The notes beneath the pieces are model-generated. The model searched no databases, had not been told where the DNA came from, and saw nothing but the letters and a program-made list of their open reading frames with translations. Made by a program: the position numbers and the translations under genes. Below, piece after piece: positions 9,802 through 18,490 of a DNA stretch of 64,000 nucleotides. Each line of letters begins with the position of its first letter. The first letter of the stretch is position 1. The stretch covers positions 1 to 64,000 of the forward strand of contig CACVCF010000013.1 of the NCBI GenBank assembly GCA_902729415.1, read 5' to 3'. This DNA comes from Terasakiella magnetica. Its GTDB lineage: Bacteria > Pseudomonadota > Alphaproteobacteria > Rhodospirillales > Magnetospirillaceae.

Positions 9802-11856
9802 ATGAAGTCGCTGTGGTCCGATGCCGACGCCTTGTCCTATGTCGCCCGATACGCCCCCGCCGGGGTGAACCGCGATCTGGCCTTGCGGGTCTATACCACC
9901 CGGCTGCTGGGCGGTGATCCCCGTCTGGTGCTGCATGGCGGCGGCAACACCTCGTGCAAGACCACCGTCACCGACCTTGTGGGCGAGGCTGTCGAGGTGC
10001 TGTGCGTCAAGGGCTCGGGCTGGGACATGGGCGATATCGAGCCCGCCGGTCTGCCTGCCGTGCGCCTGCATCCCCTGCTGAAGCTGCGCCAGTTGGAGTG
10101 CCTGTCCGACGAGGACATGGTCGATTTCCAGCGCGGCAACCTGATGACCTCGTCATCGCCCAATCCGTCGGTGGAAACGCTGCTGCATGCCTTCCTGCCG
10201 CACAAATTCATCGACCACACCCATTCCACCGCCGTGCTGTCGCTGACCGACCAGCCCAATGGCGAGGAAATCTGCCGCGAGGTCTATGGCGCCGCCATGG
10301 GCTATGTCCCTTATATCATGCCTGGCTTCGCCCTGGCCAAAAAGGCGGCGGAAGTGTTCGAGCAAGACCGCTCGGTCCAGGGGCTGATCCTGATCAAACA
10401 CGGTATCTTCACCTTCGGCGAGACCGCCCGCGAGGCCTATGACCGCATGATCGCCATGGTCACCCTGGCCGAGCAGCGCCTGGAGCGGGGCCGCAAGTCC
10501 CTGGTTCAGGCCAAGGGCCTGCCCCAGACTCCCGCCGCGCTGGCCGAAGTGGCGCCGGTGCTGCGGGGATTGCTGGCCCTGGACCGGGGCGACGGCGCCT
10601 TTGGCCGCTGGCTGCTGGACTTCCGCACCAGCCCGGCCATCCGCGCCTATGTGGATGGCGCCGAGATCGGGCGCTATTCCCAGCAGGGCGTGGTCACCCC
10701 CGATCACACCATCCGCACCAAGAATTGGCCGGTGGTTCTGCCCGCCCCCGAAGCCGGAAAGATCGAGGCATGGGCCAAAGCGGCCGAGGCCGCCATCGCC
10801 GCCTTCGAGACCCGCTATCACGCCTATTTCGCCCGCAACAACCAGCGCCTGAGCGGCGTCAAGACCGAGCTTGACCCCATGCCGCGTGTCGCCCTGGTGC
10901 CCGGCCTGGGACTGTTCGGCATCGGCGCTTCGGCTGCGGCTGCGGCCATCGCCGCCGATATCGCCGTCAATACCGTGGAAAGCGTCACCGATGCCGAAGC
11001 CATCGGCAGCTTCGAACCGGTGGCCGAGGCCGATCTGTTCGATCTGGAATACTGGTCGCTGGAACAGGCCAAGCTGGGTAAGGGGGCGGAAAAGCCCTTC
11101 GCCCGTCAGGTGGCGGTGGTCACCGGCGGCGGATCGGGGATCGGGGCGGCCACGGCGCGGGCTTTCGCCAAAGAAGGCGCCGAGGTGGTCGTGCTGGACC
11201 GCGACCCCGACGCCGCCCAAGCCGTGGCCAAGGCCTGCGGCGGCAAGGCCCTGGGCCTTGCCTGCGACGTCACCGACACCGCCGCCATCCGCGCCGCCTT
11301 CGACCGGGTGGTCGAGCATTTCGGCGGCGTCGATGTGGTGGTCAGCAATGCTGGAGCCGCCTGGCAAGGGCCGGTGGGCGAGGTCGATGACGCGGTGCTG
11401 CGCCAGTCATTCGAGCTGAACTTCTTCGCTCATCAGGCCGTGGCCCAGAACGCGGTACGGGTGATGAAGGCCCAGGGCACCGGCGGCGTGCTGCTGTTCA
11501 ACGCCTCCAAGCAATCGGTCAATCCGGGGAAGAATTTCGGCCCCTATGGCCTGCCCAAGGCCGCCACCTTGTTCCTGATGAAACAATACGCCCTTGATCA
11601 CGGCAAGGACGGCATCCGCTCCAACGCGGTCAATGCCGACCGCATCCGCTCGGGCCTGCTGACCGACCAGATGATAGCCAGCCGCTCTCAGGCCCGCGGG
11701 CTGTCGGAAAAGGATTATATGGCGGGCAATCTGCTGGGGCGCGAGGTCACCGCCGCCGACGTGGCCGACGCCTTCGTCTGGCTGGCCCGCGCCGCCAAGG
11801 TCAGCGCCTGCACCATCACCGTGGACGGCGGCAATATCGAGGCCTCGCTGCGATAG
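9802..11856 (+). CDS. Bifunctional class II aldolase / short-chain dehydrogenase
   Basis: A 684-aa fusion. Residues 1 to about 400 are a class II aldolase/adducin fold, with LHGGGNTSCK and the zinc-type HTHST motif. Residues from about 430 are a short-chain dehydrogenase with the nucleotide loop TGGGSGIG (near 440), NAG and a YGLPK active-site segment. The same architecture occurs in the RhaD/RhaE-type rhamnulose-1-phosphate aldolase/lactaldehyde dehydrogenase family. The substrate here is unknown because no sugar kinase, isomerase or transporter is nearby. The ATG at 9802 has GAGGTTTCCCC before it. It lies upstream of the Pad locus but its product has no evident link to phenylacetate. Confidence 0.85.
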   Translation: MKSLWSDADALSYVARYAPAGVNRDLALRVYTTRLLGGDPRLVLHGGGNTSCKTTVTDLVGEAVEVLCVKGSGWDMGDIEPAGLPAVRLHPLLKLRQLECLSDEDMVDFQRGNLMTSSSPNPSVETLLHAFLPHKFIDHTHSTAVLSLTDQPNGEEICREVYGAAMGYVPYIMPGFALAKKAAEVFEQDRSVQGLILIKHGIFTFGETAREAYDRMIAMVTLAEQRLERGRKSLVQAKGLPQTPAALAEVAPVLRGLLALDRGDGAFGRWLLDFRTSPAIRAYVDGAEIGRYSQQGVVTPDHTIRTKNWPVVLPAPEAGKIEAWAKAAEAAIAAFETRYHAYFARNNQRLSGVKTELDPMPRVALVPGLGLFGIGASAAAAAIAADIAVNTVESVTDAEAIGSFEPVAEADLFDLEYWSLEQAKLGKGAEKPFARQVAVVTGGGSGIGAATARAFAKEGAEVVVLDRDPDAAQAVAKACGGKALGLACDVTDTAAIRAAFDRVVEHFGGVDVVVSNAGAAWQGPVGEVDDAVLRQSFELNFFAHQAVAQNAVRVMKAQGTGGVLLFNASKQSVNPGKNFGPYGLPKAATLFLMKQYALDHGKDGIRSNAVNADRIRSGLLTDQMIASRSQARGLSEKDYMAGNLLGREVTAADVADAFVWLARAAKVSACTITVDGGNIEASLR

Positions 11857-11880
11857 GGGCCAAGCACCCCGTCTCTACGG

Positions 11881-11906
11881 CTTGTCCCATTGCAGGGCGA
11901 CAGACA
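11881..11906. repeat. 26-bp imperfect-dyad element, copy 1 (candidate operator)
   Basis: CTTGTCCCATTGCAGGG... occurs here and at 12418-12443 with 25 of 26 bases identical. The core is TGTCCC-N8-GCGACA. This copy is about 50 bases upstream of the thioesterase start. The two copies head the first two transcription-accessible gaps of the Pad locus, so it may bind a regulator of the pathway. Confidence 0.5.
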
Positions 11907-11956
11907 GCCCCCCGCCACTCTGTCACAGCAAGGCATCAACTGTGGAGAGAAGCGTC

Positions 11957-12361
11957 ATGAAGGGAAGTCTGGTTGTCGGCCTGTCGAAGACACGCCGCTG
12001 GAGCATCGATGAAGGCCGCACCATCGGCATCTTGGGGCCGGAAAGCCGCGTCTACGCCACCCCCTATCTGATTCACGACCTGGAAACCACCTGCCGGGAA
12101 TTCCTCCTGGAACACGTGGAATCCGGCGAGGATTCGGTGGGGACGAAGGTGGACCTCGACCACCTCGCCCCGACACCGCTCGGCATGTGGGTCGATATCA
12201 CCGTCACCGTCGCCAAGGTGAATGGGCGGGCAGTAAGCTTCGCCTTCACCGCCGCCGACGCCTTGGACACGGTCGCCAGCGGTCAGCATGGCCGCTTTGT
12301 CGCCGATGTGGAAAAGACCAAGGCGCGCTTGGCGGCAAAGGCGCAAAAGGCCGGGCTCTGA
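11957..12361 (+). CDS. FlK-like hotdog-fold acyl-CoA thioesterase
   Basis: 134-aa single hotdog domain of the fluoroacetyl-CoA thioesterase-like family. It shows the family signatures VYATPYL, EDSVGTKVDLDHLAPTPLGM with the catalytic-type Thr and His, and GRFVADVEK. The family hydrolyses acyl-CoA thioesters. Members occur beside CoA-dependent aromatic degradation genes, where they may release CoA from dead-end or excess intermediates. It directly precedes padB. A role on phenylacetyl-CoA or phenylglyoxylyl-CoA is inference. ATG at 11957, with GGAGAGAAGCGTC upstream. Confidence 0.82.
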   Translation: MKGSLVVGLSKTRRWSIDEGRTIGILGPESRVYATPYLIHDLETTCREFLLEHVESGEDSVGTKVDLDHLAPTPLGMWVDITVTVAKVNGRAVSFAFTAADALDTVASGQHGRFVADVEKTKARLAAKAQKAGL

Positions 12362-12417
12362 TGGTTTGAGACCGGCGGCGGCGGCGGGTTGGCGTCCGCC
12401 CCGCCATCCGGGCGCCC

Positions 12418-12443
12418 CTTGTCCCATTGCAGGGGGACAGACA
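12418..12443. repeat. 26-bp dyad element, copy 2 (candidate operator of padB)
   Basis: Second copy of the element at 11881-11906. Here the core is a clean inverted repeat, TGTCCC (12420-12425), N8, GGGACA (12434-12439). It lies about 65 bases upstream of the padB start. The stretch between the thioesterase stop (12361) and padB has no other gene. Confidence 0.5.
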
Positions 12444-12505
12444 CGAAACTCTCCCTTCACCCACACTCGTCTCCAGACACCAAGGCCGGTGCGGGAGGAT
12501 GCGTG

Positions 12506-15259
12506 GTGACGAACGTCGAGACAAAGACCGGGGCTCAGCGGGTTCCAAGCTACTGCTACAATTGCGTCGCCGGTCCCGACCTGATGAATGTGGTGGTCGA
12601 AGACGGCGTTGCCCTGGCGGTCGAGCCCAATCACGCCGGAACCGGCATTCATCCCGCCGATGGCCGCCCCTGCGTCAAGGCCTATGGCCTGGTGCAGAAG
12701 ACCTACAATCCCAACCGCGTCCTGACCCCCATGAAGCGGACCAACCCCAAGAAGGGTAAGGACCACGATCCCGGCTTCGTTTCCGTCAGCTGGGACGAGG
12801 CGTTGGAGACCATTGCCGCCAAGCTCAACGATATCCGGGCGCGCGGCTTGCTGGACGAGGCGGGACTGCCGCGCGTGGCCGCGACCTTTGGCCATGGCGG
12901 AACCCCCGCCAGCTATATGGGGACCCTGCCCGCCTTCCTGGCCGCCTGGGGGCCGATCGATTACAGCCTGGGATCAGGCCAGGGGGTCAAATGCACCCAC
13001 TCGGAACATCTGTACGGTGAATTCTGGCATCGCGGCTTCACCGTCTGCTCCGACACCAGCCTGACCCGCTTCATCGTCTCGTTCGGCGCCAATGTCGAAG
13101 TCACCGGCGGCGTCTGCGCCGTGCGCCGCCATGCCGACGCCCGTATCCGCGGGATCAAGCGGGTGCAGGTCGAGCCGCATCTGTCGGTGACCGCCGGATG
13201 CTCGGCGGAATGGGTGCCGATCAAGCCCAAGACCGACCCCGCCTTCATGTTCGCCATGCTGCACGTCCTGCTGTGCGAGGTGCCGCTGGAGCGTCTGGAC
13301 GTGGACTTCCTGCGCGACCGCACCAACTCGCCTTATCTGGTGGGGCCGGACGGTTATTTCCTGCGCGATCCCGACAGCGGCAAACCGCTGATGTGGGACA
13401 CACGGAGCAATGCTCCGGTTCCATTCGATCAGCCCGGCGCGGTGCCCGCCCTGACCGGGAGCTATCCCATCACCGCCGCCCTGGCCCACAAGGCCGACGG
13501 CGAAGTGATCCGGCACGACGGCGTCACCGGCCGCCCGTCGCTGGCGCTGACGGTGGAGGCCATGCGCCCCTACAGCCCCGACTGGGCGGCGCAATTGTGC
13601 GATGTTCCCGCCGACAGCATCCGCCGGGTGGCGCTGGAATACCTGGAAAACGCCTGTATCGGCGAGACCATCGAAATCAACGGCCGGGTGCTGCCCTACC
13701 GCCCGGTGGCGGTGGCCCTGGGCAAGACCGTCAACAACGGCTGGGGTGCCTTCGAATGCTGCTGGGCGCGCACCGTGCTCGCCACCGTGGTCGGCGCCCT
13801 GGAGGTGCCGGGCGGCACCCTGGGCACCACGGTCCGCATCAACCGCCCCCATGAAAACCGCCTCGCCACGGTCAAGCCGGGCGAAGACGGCTTTATGGTC
13901 TGCTCGTTCAACGCCACCACGCCCGATAAGTGGGCGGCCAAACCCACCGGGCGCAACGCCCACCGCACCCTGGTGCCCCATGTGGGCAACGGGCCGTGGA
14001 GTCAAGCGCTTGGCCCCACCCATCTCGCCTGGATGTTCATGCGGGACGCGCCCGACAACTGGCCCAAACCCTGTTTTCCCGAGATCTGGTTCGCCTACCG
14101 CACCAACCCCGCCATCTCGTTCTGGCAGATCGAGCGGCTGGCCGACACCATCGCCCAGATGCCGTTCATCGTGGCCTTCGCCTATACTATGGACGAAACC
14201 AACCACATGGCCGACATCTTGCTGCCCGAGGCCACCGACCTGGAAAGCACCCAGCTGATCCGGGCGGGCGGCACCAAGTTCGTCGAGCAGCATTGGGCGC
14301 ATCAGGGCTATGTCTTGCGTCAGAAGGTGGTCGAGCCCCAGGGCGAGGCCCGCGACTTCACCTGGATCTCGACCGAGCTGGCGCGCCGGACCGGGCTGCT
14401 GAAGGAATACAACGAGCGCCTCAATCGCGGCCTCGCCTTGGTGCCGCTGAAGGGCGAGAGCTACGATTTCTCGCTGCCCACCGACCGGGTCAACGACCCC
14501 GAGACCATCTGGGATGCGGTGTGCAAGGCCGCGTCCGCCGAGATGACCGGCGGCGCCGAGGTCAAGGATCTGGCCTGGATGAAGGAGAACGGGTTCTTCG
14601 TAAAGCCGTTCTCGCGCACCGATTGGTATCTCTATCCCGCCCTGGCCGATCAGGGATTGCGCTTCGAGCTGCCCTATCAGGAGCGGCTGCTGCGCATCGG
14701 CGAGGAACTGGGGCGACGGCTGCACGGCCAGGGCATCCACTGGTGGGACGAGCAATTGGGCGAATACCAGGCCCTGCCCCAATGGCATCACGTTCCCGAT
14801 CACTGGACCAACGCCGTGACCGCCGCGGGCGGCAATCCCGACGACTACCCGCTGTGGGGCATCACCACCAAGAGCATGCAGTACTCGACCGGGGCCAATT
14901 CCGGCATCCCGCTGATGAACGAGGTGGCGGGCAACATGCGCGGTCACGGGCGCATCATCATGAACAGCGGCGCGGCGCGGAAGATGGGAATCATTCAGGG
15001 CGAGCGGGTCGAGGTGCGCTCCACCACCGGCTTCACCCGAGGACAGGTCGAATTAGTCCAGGGCTGCCGTCCCGACACCATCGTCATTCCCGGCCAGTTT
15101 GAGCACTGGAAGACGCCTTACGCCAAGGATCTGGACTATCCGTCGCTGAATTCGCTGACGCCTCTGTCCGAGACCACCCTGGCACTGACCGACGCCACCG
15201 GTTCCGGAGCCGACATCGTGCGGGTTTCCATCCACAAGATCGAGGCGGACGCACCATGA
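12506..15259 (+). CDS. padB: Phenylacetyl-CoA:acceptor oxidoreductase, molybdopterin subunit PadB
   Basis: Catalytic subunit of the membrane-bound enzyme that oxidises phenylacetyl-CoA to phenylglyoxylate, passing four electrons to quinone. 917 aa, DMSO-reductase-family molybdopterin protein. It has an N-terminal iron-sulfur motif with CYNC and a later RPCVKAYG, the central molybdopterin domains, and a C-terminal molydopterin dinucleotide-binding domain (MNSGAARKMGIIQGERVEV, about residue 820). The third cysteine of the usual CxxCxxxC is absent. Start is one of two adjacent GTG codons (12503/12506) behind GGGAGGA; 12506 has the better spacing. The identification comes from its place in a padB-fdhD-padC-padD-padEFGHI-padJ cluster. 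Confidence 0.88.
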   Translation: MTNVETKTGAQRVPSYCYNCVAGPDLMNVVVEDGVALAVEPNHAGTGIHPADGRPCVKAYGLVQKTYNPNRVLTPMKRTNPKKGKDHDPGFVSVSWDEALETIAAKLNDIRARGLLDEAGLPRVAATFGHGGTPASYMGTLPAFLAAWGPIDYSLGSGQGVKCTHSEHLYGEFWHRGFTVCSDTSLTRFIVSFGANVEVTGGVCAVRRHADARIRGIKRVQVEPHLSVTAGCSAEWVPIKPKTDPAFMFAMLHVLLCEVPLERLDVDFLRDRTNSPYLVGPDGYFLRDPDSGKPLMWDTRSNAPVPFDQPGAVPALTGSYPITAALAHKADGEVIRHDGVTGRPSLALTVEAMRPYSPDWAAQLCDVPADSIRRVALEYLENACIGETIEINGRVLPYRPVAVALGKTVNNGWGAFECCWARTVLATVVGALEVPGGTLGTTVRINRPHENRLATVKPGEDGFMVCSFNATTPDKWAAKPTGRNAHRTLVPHVGNGPWSQALGPTHLAWMFMRDAPDNWPKPCFPEIWFAYRTNPAISFWQIERLADTIAQMPFIVAFAYTMDETNHMADILLPEATDLESTQLIRAGGTKFVEQHWAHQGYVLRQKVVEPQGEARDFTWISTELARRTGLLKEYNERLNRGLALVPLKGESYDFSLPTDRVNDPETIWDAVCKAASAEMTGGAEVKDLAWMKENGFFVKPFSRTDWYLYPALADQGLRFELPYQERLLRIGEELGRRLHGQGIHWWDEQLGEYQALPQWHHVPDHWTNAVTAAGGNPDDYPLWGITTKSMQYSTGANSGIPLMNEVAGNMRGHGRIIMNSGAARKMGIIQGERVEVRSTTGFTRGQVELVQGCRPDTIVIPGQFEHWKTPYAKDLDYPSLNSLTPLSETTLALTDATGSGADIVRVSIHKIEADAP

Positions 15260-16122
15260 CCGCCGCCGCCTTCGACATGCCCACCCCCAATCCCGCTTTA
15301 TGCCAGCCCGGCGGCGGCATCGGCGTGGTGACGGTGGAACGCCGCGGCTTCTCCCACGTCGAGACCGACCTGGACTGGGTGGCCGAGGAAATCCCGGTCA
15401 GCCTGGAATACAACGGCCTCGCCCATGCGGTGATGCTGGCGACCCCCGCCGATCTGGAGGATTTCGCCCTGGGCTTCAGCCTGACCGAGGGTGTGGCCGC
15501 CACCGCCGCCGATATCCTGGGGATCGAGGTGGAGCCCCAGCCCCAGGGCATCACGGTGCGGATCGACTTGGCCGGGCGGCGATTCGATCAACTGAAGCGC
15601 CGCCGCCGCGCCCTGGCGGGGCGCACCGGTTGCGGATTGTGCGGGACCGAGAGCCTGGGCCAGGTTCTGCGCGACATCCCCGCCGTCACCGCCACCACCA
15701 TATTTCAGCCCGCGACCCTGGCCGGGGCGCTGGCCCAATTGCGGGCGGGCCAGCATCTGCTGGGAAAGACCGGCGCAACCCATGCCGCGGGCTGGATGGA
15801 TCAAGACGGCGGTGTCGCCCTGGTGCGCGAGGATGTCGGCCGCCACAACGCCCTGGACAAGCTGATCGGCGCCCTGGCGCGGCACGGCGCGGACGCCGGG
15901 GCCGGAGCGGCCCTGGTCACCAGCCGGGCCAGCTTCGAAATGGTGCAAAAGGCCGCCGCCGCCGGAATCGGCATGCTGGTGGCGGTCTCGGCCTCGACCC
16001 TGCTGGCGGTCCAGACCGCCGAACGCCTTAACACCACTCTGGTCGGGTTCGCCCGCCAGGACCGCTGCGTGGTCTATGCCCACGGCTGGCGGCTGCGCAA
16101 CCGCGAAGGAGCCGCGCAATGA
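15256..16122 (+). CDS. fdhD: FdhD-like sulfurtransferase for molybdoenzyme maturation
   Basis: FdhD accepts sulfur from a cysteine desulfurase and adds it to the molybdenum cofactor of formate dehydrogenases and related enzymes. 288 aa with the essential CGLCG motif (C-x2-C) and the EDVGRHNALDKLIG and SRASFEMVQKA blocks of the family. It overlaps padB and padC by four bases on each side (ATGA), so it is translated as part of the operon. A dedicated FdhD inside the operon suggests that PadB needs a sulfurated Mo/W centre. That role is inferred from position. Confidence 0.92.
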   Translation: MTAAAFDMPTPNPALCQPGGGIGVVTVERRGFSHVETDLDWVAEEIPVSLEYNGLAHAVMLATPADLEDFALGFSLTEGVAATAADILGIEVEPQPQGITVRIDLAGRRFDQLKRRRRALAGRTGCGLCGTESLGQVLRDIPAVTATTIFQPATLAGALAQLRAGQHLLGKTGATHAAGWMDQDGGVALVREDVGRHNALDKLIGALARHGADAGAGAALVTSRASFEMVQKAAAAGIGMLVAVSASTLLAVQTAERLNTTLVGFARQDRCVVYAHGWRLRNREGAAQ

Positions 16123-16769
16123 CCCGCTATGTCATGGTTGCCGACCTGCGGCGCTGCGTCGGTTGCCAGACCTGCACCGCCGCCTGCAAGGAAACCAACG
16201 CCACCCCGCCCGGCGTGCAGTGGCGCCGCGTCCTCGACGTCGAGGCGGGCGAATATCCCGACGTCCGCCGGATCTTCATCCCCACCGGCTGCCAGCATTG
16301 CGACGAACCGCCCTGCCTGGAGGTCTGCCCCTCCACCGCCACCGCCAAACGGGCCGACGGCATCGTCACCATCAATTACGACCTGTGCATCGGCTGCGCC
16401 TATTGCGCCATCGCCTGCCCCTATGAGGCCCGCTTCAAGGTCGATAAGGCCGAATACGCCTATGGCGCCACCCCGATGGACAACGAGCGGGCGCGCCGTG
16501 ATGCCGAAAAGATCGGCGTCGCCACCAAATGCACCTTCTGCGTCGAGCGGATCGATGCCGGCATCAAGGCGGGCAAGGTTCCGGGTATTGACCCCGAGGC
16601 CACGCCGGCTTGCGTCAATTCCTGCATTTCCGGCGCCCTGCGCTTTGGCGACATCGAGACCCCCAACCATCCGGTGGCCAAGCTGGTGGCCGAGAACAAG
16701 TGGTTCCGCATGCACGAGGACCAGGGCACCGGACCCGGCTTTTATTACCTGTGGGACAACGGCCAATGA
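16119..16769 (+). CDS. padC: Phenylacetyl-CoA:acceptor oxidoreductase, iron-sulfur subunit PadC
   Basis: Electron-transfer subunit of the DmsB/NrfC type, 216 aa, without signal peptide. Cysteine groups for four clusters are visible: RCVGCQTCTAACK near residue 13, CQHCDEPPCLEVCP near 58, CIGCAYCAIACP near 91, and the C-terminal CTFC...CVNSC pair. It should carry electrons from PadB to the membrane anchor PadD. Start overlaps fdhD (ATGA); stop overlaps padD. Confidence 0.9.
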   Translation: MTRYVMVADLRRCVGCQTCTAACKETNATPPGVQWRRVLDVEAGEYPDVRRIFIPTGCQHCDEPPCLEVCPSTATAKRADGIVTINYDLCIGCAYCAIACPYEARFKVDKAEYAYGATPMDNERARRDAEKIGVATKCTFCVERIDAGIKAGKVPGIDPEATPACVNSCISGALRFGDIETPNHPVAKLVAENKWFRMHEDQGTGPGFYYLWDNGQ

Positions 16770-17647
16770 GCAAGTCCTCTCCCTTCGGCGGCACCGCGCC
16801 CCACCAGCAATCCAACTGGGACTGGCGGGCGGCGGGTAATTTCATCGGCGGCGGCTCCGGCTCGGGCCTGCTGGTCTTCGGCTTTGCGGCCTGCCTCGGC
16901 GGCGGCCTGTCCGCCGGGCTCGTCGCCTTGGCCGGGGGCGCACTGATCGGCCTTGGCCTCGGCTGCGTCTGGCTGGAAATCGGCAAGCCCTGGCGGGCGG
17001 TCAACGTCTTCTTCCACCCCCAGACCTCGTGGATGACCCGAGAAGGCATCGTCGCCCTGGCGCTTTACACGGTGGGCGGCGGCGCCGCACTGCTGAATTC
17101 CCCCGGCCTGCTGGGAGTGATGGCGCTGATCGCCTGCGGGTTCGTCTATTGCCAGGGCCGCATCCTGCTCGCGGCCAGGGGTATCCCCGCCTGGCGGGAA
17201 AAACGGGTTCTTCCGTTGATTCTGGCCACCGCCGCCACCGAGGGCAGCGGACTGGCCCTAGCCCTGACCGCCCCGACAGGGATGGCGGCGCCGGGGATGG
17301 CGCAAGCGTTCCTGGTCGTGCTGGCGATCCGCTATCTGGTCTGGCGCTCCTATCTGGCCCGTCTCGCCGCTGGCAAGGCGCCCATGGGAGCGGTGGCGGC
17401 GGCCAGGCGCCTGAGCCCGCCCCTGGGACTGGCCGGGCATCTGCTGCCCGCCCTGCTGGTGCTGAGCGGATTGTCCTGGGCGGCGGCCCTGGCCGGAATG
17501 CTGGCCGCCGCCTCGGGATGGGGCCTCAAATACGTTCTGGTCACCCGCATGGCGCTCACCCAGGGCTTTGCCCTGCCGGTGACGCCGTCCCGAGGGCGCG
17601 GCACCACCGGCCCCGGCGTTCGTCCCGGCTGGGGAGAAGCCTCATGA
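16766..17647 (+). CDS. padD: Phenylacetyl-CoA:acceptor oxidoreductase, membrane anchor PadD
   Basis: Integral membrane protein of 293 aa with about eight hydrophobic helices, of the DmsC/NrfD anchor type. It would hold PadBC at the membrane and reduce the quinone pool. The first helix is the GGGSGSGLLVFGFAACLGGG segment (from about residue 28). The soluble C-terminal tail is Arg/Gly/Pro-rich. ATG at 16766 overlaps the padC stop and its own stop overlaps padE, so the reading is tightly coupled. Confidence 0.82.
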   Translation: MSKSSPFGGTAPHQQSNWDWRAAGNFIGGGSGSGLLVFGFAACLGGGLSAGLVALAGGALIGLGLGCVWLEIGKPWRAVNVFFHPQTSWMTREGIVALALYTVGGGAALLNSPGLLGVMALIACGFVYCQGRILLAARGIPAWREKRVLPLILATAATEGSGLALALTAPTGMAAPGMAQAFLVVLAIRYLVWRSYLARLAAGKAPMGAVAAARRLSPPLGLAGHLLPALLVLSGLSWAAALAGMLAAASGWGLKYVLVTRMALTQGFALPVTPSRGRGTTGPGVRPGWGEAS

Positions 17648-18225
17648 CCACCGAAATCCGTCTGCATGGCCGCGGCGGCCAGGGAACGGTCATGGCGGCG
17701 GGTATCCTGGCCCAGGCCCTGGCCGAGGAAGGCAAGTGGGCCATCGCCATCCCCACCTTCGGCTTCGAACGCCGCGGCGCACCGGTGTCGGCTTTCCTGC
17801 GGGTCGACGACAAGCCCATCCGCAGCCTGACCAACATCTATCACCCCGACGTCATCGTCTGCATCGACCCCACCGTCAGCCGCGCCGTCGATATCTTCGC
17901 CGGAATCGCCGAGGGCGCCACCCTGGTGCTGGCCGGACGCAAACCGCCGGGCGAGATGACGCTGCCGCTTTCGGCCCGCCGGTTAGGGCTGGTGGATGCC
18001 GTCGCCATCGCCATGGAGCTGTTCAAACGGCCCATCACCAATTCGGTAATGCTGGGCGCCTTGGCCCGAACCACCGGCATCGTCTCGCTTGCCGCCCTTC
18101 GCCGCGCCATGGAGGACTCCCACTTCCGGGATGCCGGGCTGGCGCAGAATCTGGCGGCGATCGAACGCGGCTATGACGAGACCCAGGTGCTTGCCCTCAA
18201 GGAATCCTGCCATGCCTATGCCTGA
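17644..18225 (+). CDS. padE: Phenylglyoxylate dehydrogenase, gamma subunit PadE
   Basis: 193-aa gamma-domain protein of the 2-oxoacid:acceptor oxidoreductase superfamily. It has the diagnostic start IRLHGRGGQGTVMAAGILAQAL and the FERRGAPVSAFLR segment that helps hold CoA-linked substrates. It is one of five subunits of the enzyme that converts phenylglyoxylate + CoA + NAD+ to benzoyl-CoA, CO2 and NADH. The gene order E-F-G-H-I matches the phenylglyoxylate dehydrogenase operon known from Aromatoleum/Azoarcus evansii. Confidence 0.9.
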   Translation: MTTEIRLHGRGGQGTVMAAGILAQALAEEGKWAIAIPTFGFERRGAPVSAFLRVDDKPIRSLTNIYHPDVIVCIDPTVSRAVDIFAGIAEGATLVLAGRKPPGEMTLPLSARRLGLVDAVAIAMELFKRPITNSVMLGALARTTGIVSLAALRRAMEDSHFRDAGLAQNLAAIERGYDETQVLALKESCHAYA

Positions 18226-18490
18226 CCCCTCGACCCTGCCGAAGGATTTGGCGCCCATCGCCACCCGGCTCAGCACCATGCTGCCGGGCGACTGGCGGGC
18301 GCTGCGCCCGGCGGTGGACCGGGCCAAATGCGTCAAGTGCGCCGTGTGCTGGATGTATTGCCCGGTGCAGTGCATCAGCGAAAAGCCGCGATGGTTCGCC
18401 GCCGACATGAGTGTGTGCAAAGGCTGCGGCGTCTGCGCCCAGGAATGCCCGCAAAACGCCATCGCCATGATCGAGGAGGACGCAGCCTGA
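18212..18490 (+). CDS. padF: Phenylglyoxylate dehydrogenase, delta (ferredoxin) subunit PadF
   Basis: 92-aa protein with two [4Fe-4S] motifs in a row: CVKCAVCWMYCP (with a further Cys just after, PVQC) and CKGCGVCAQECP. This is the delta subunit of 2-oxoacid oxidoreductases of the pyruvate:ferredoxin type. ATG at 18212 behind AAGGAATCC overlaps the end of padE by 14 bases. Its TGA overlaps the padG ATG. Confidence 0.9.
   Translation: MPMPDPSTLPKDLAPIATRLSTMLPGDWRALRPAVDRAKCVKCAVCWMYCPVQCISEKPRWFAADMSVCKGCGVCAQECPQNAIAMIEEDAA

Noticed and set aside
12974-14947. Long minus-strand frame (657 codons) opposite padB
   Set aside because: Antisense of the intact molybdopterin gene; composition is His/Gly/Gln-rich, as expected for a shadow frame.
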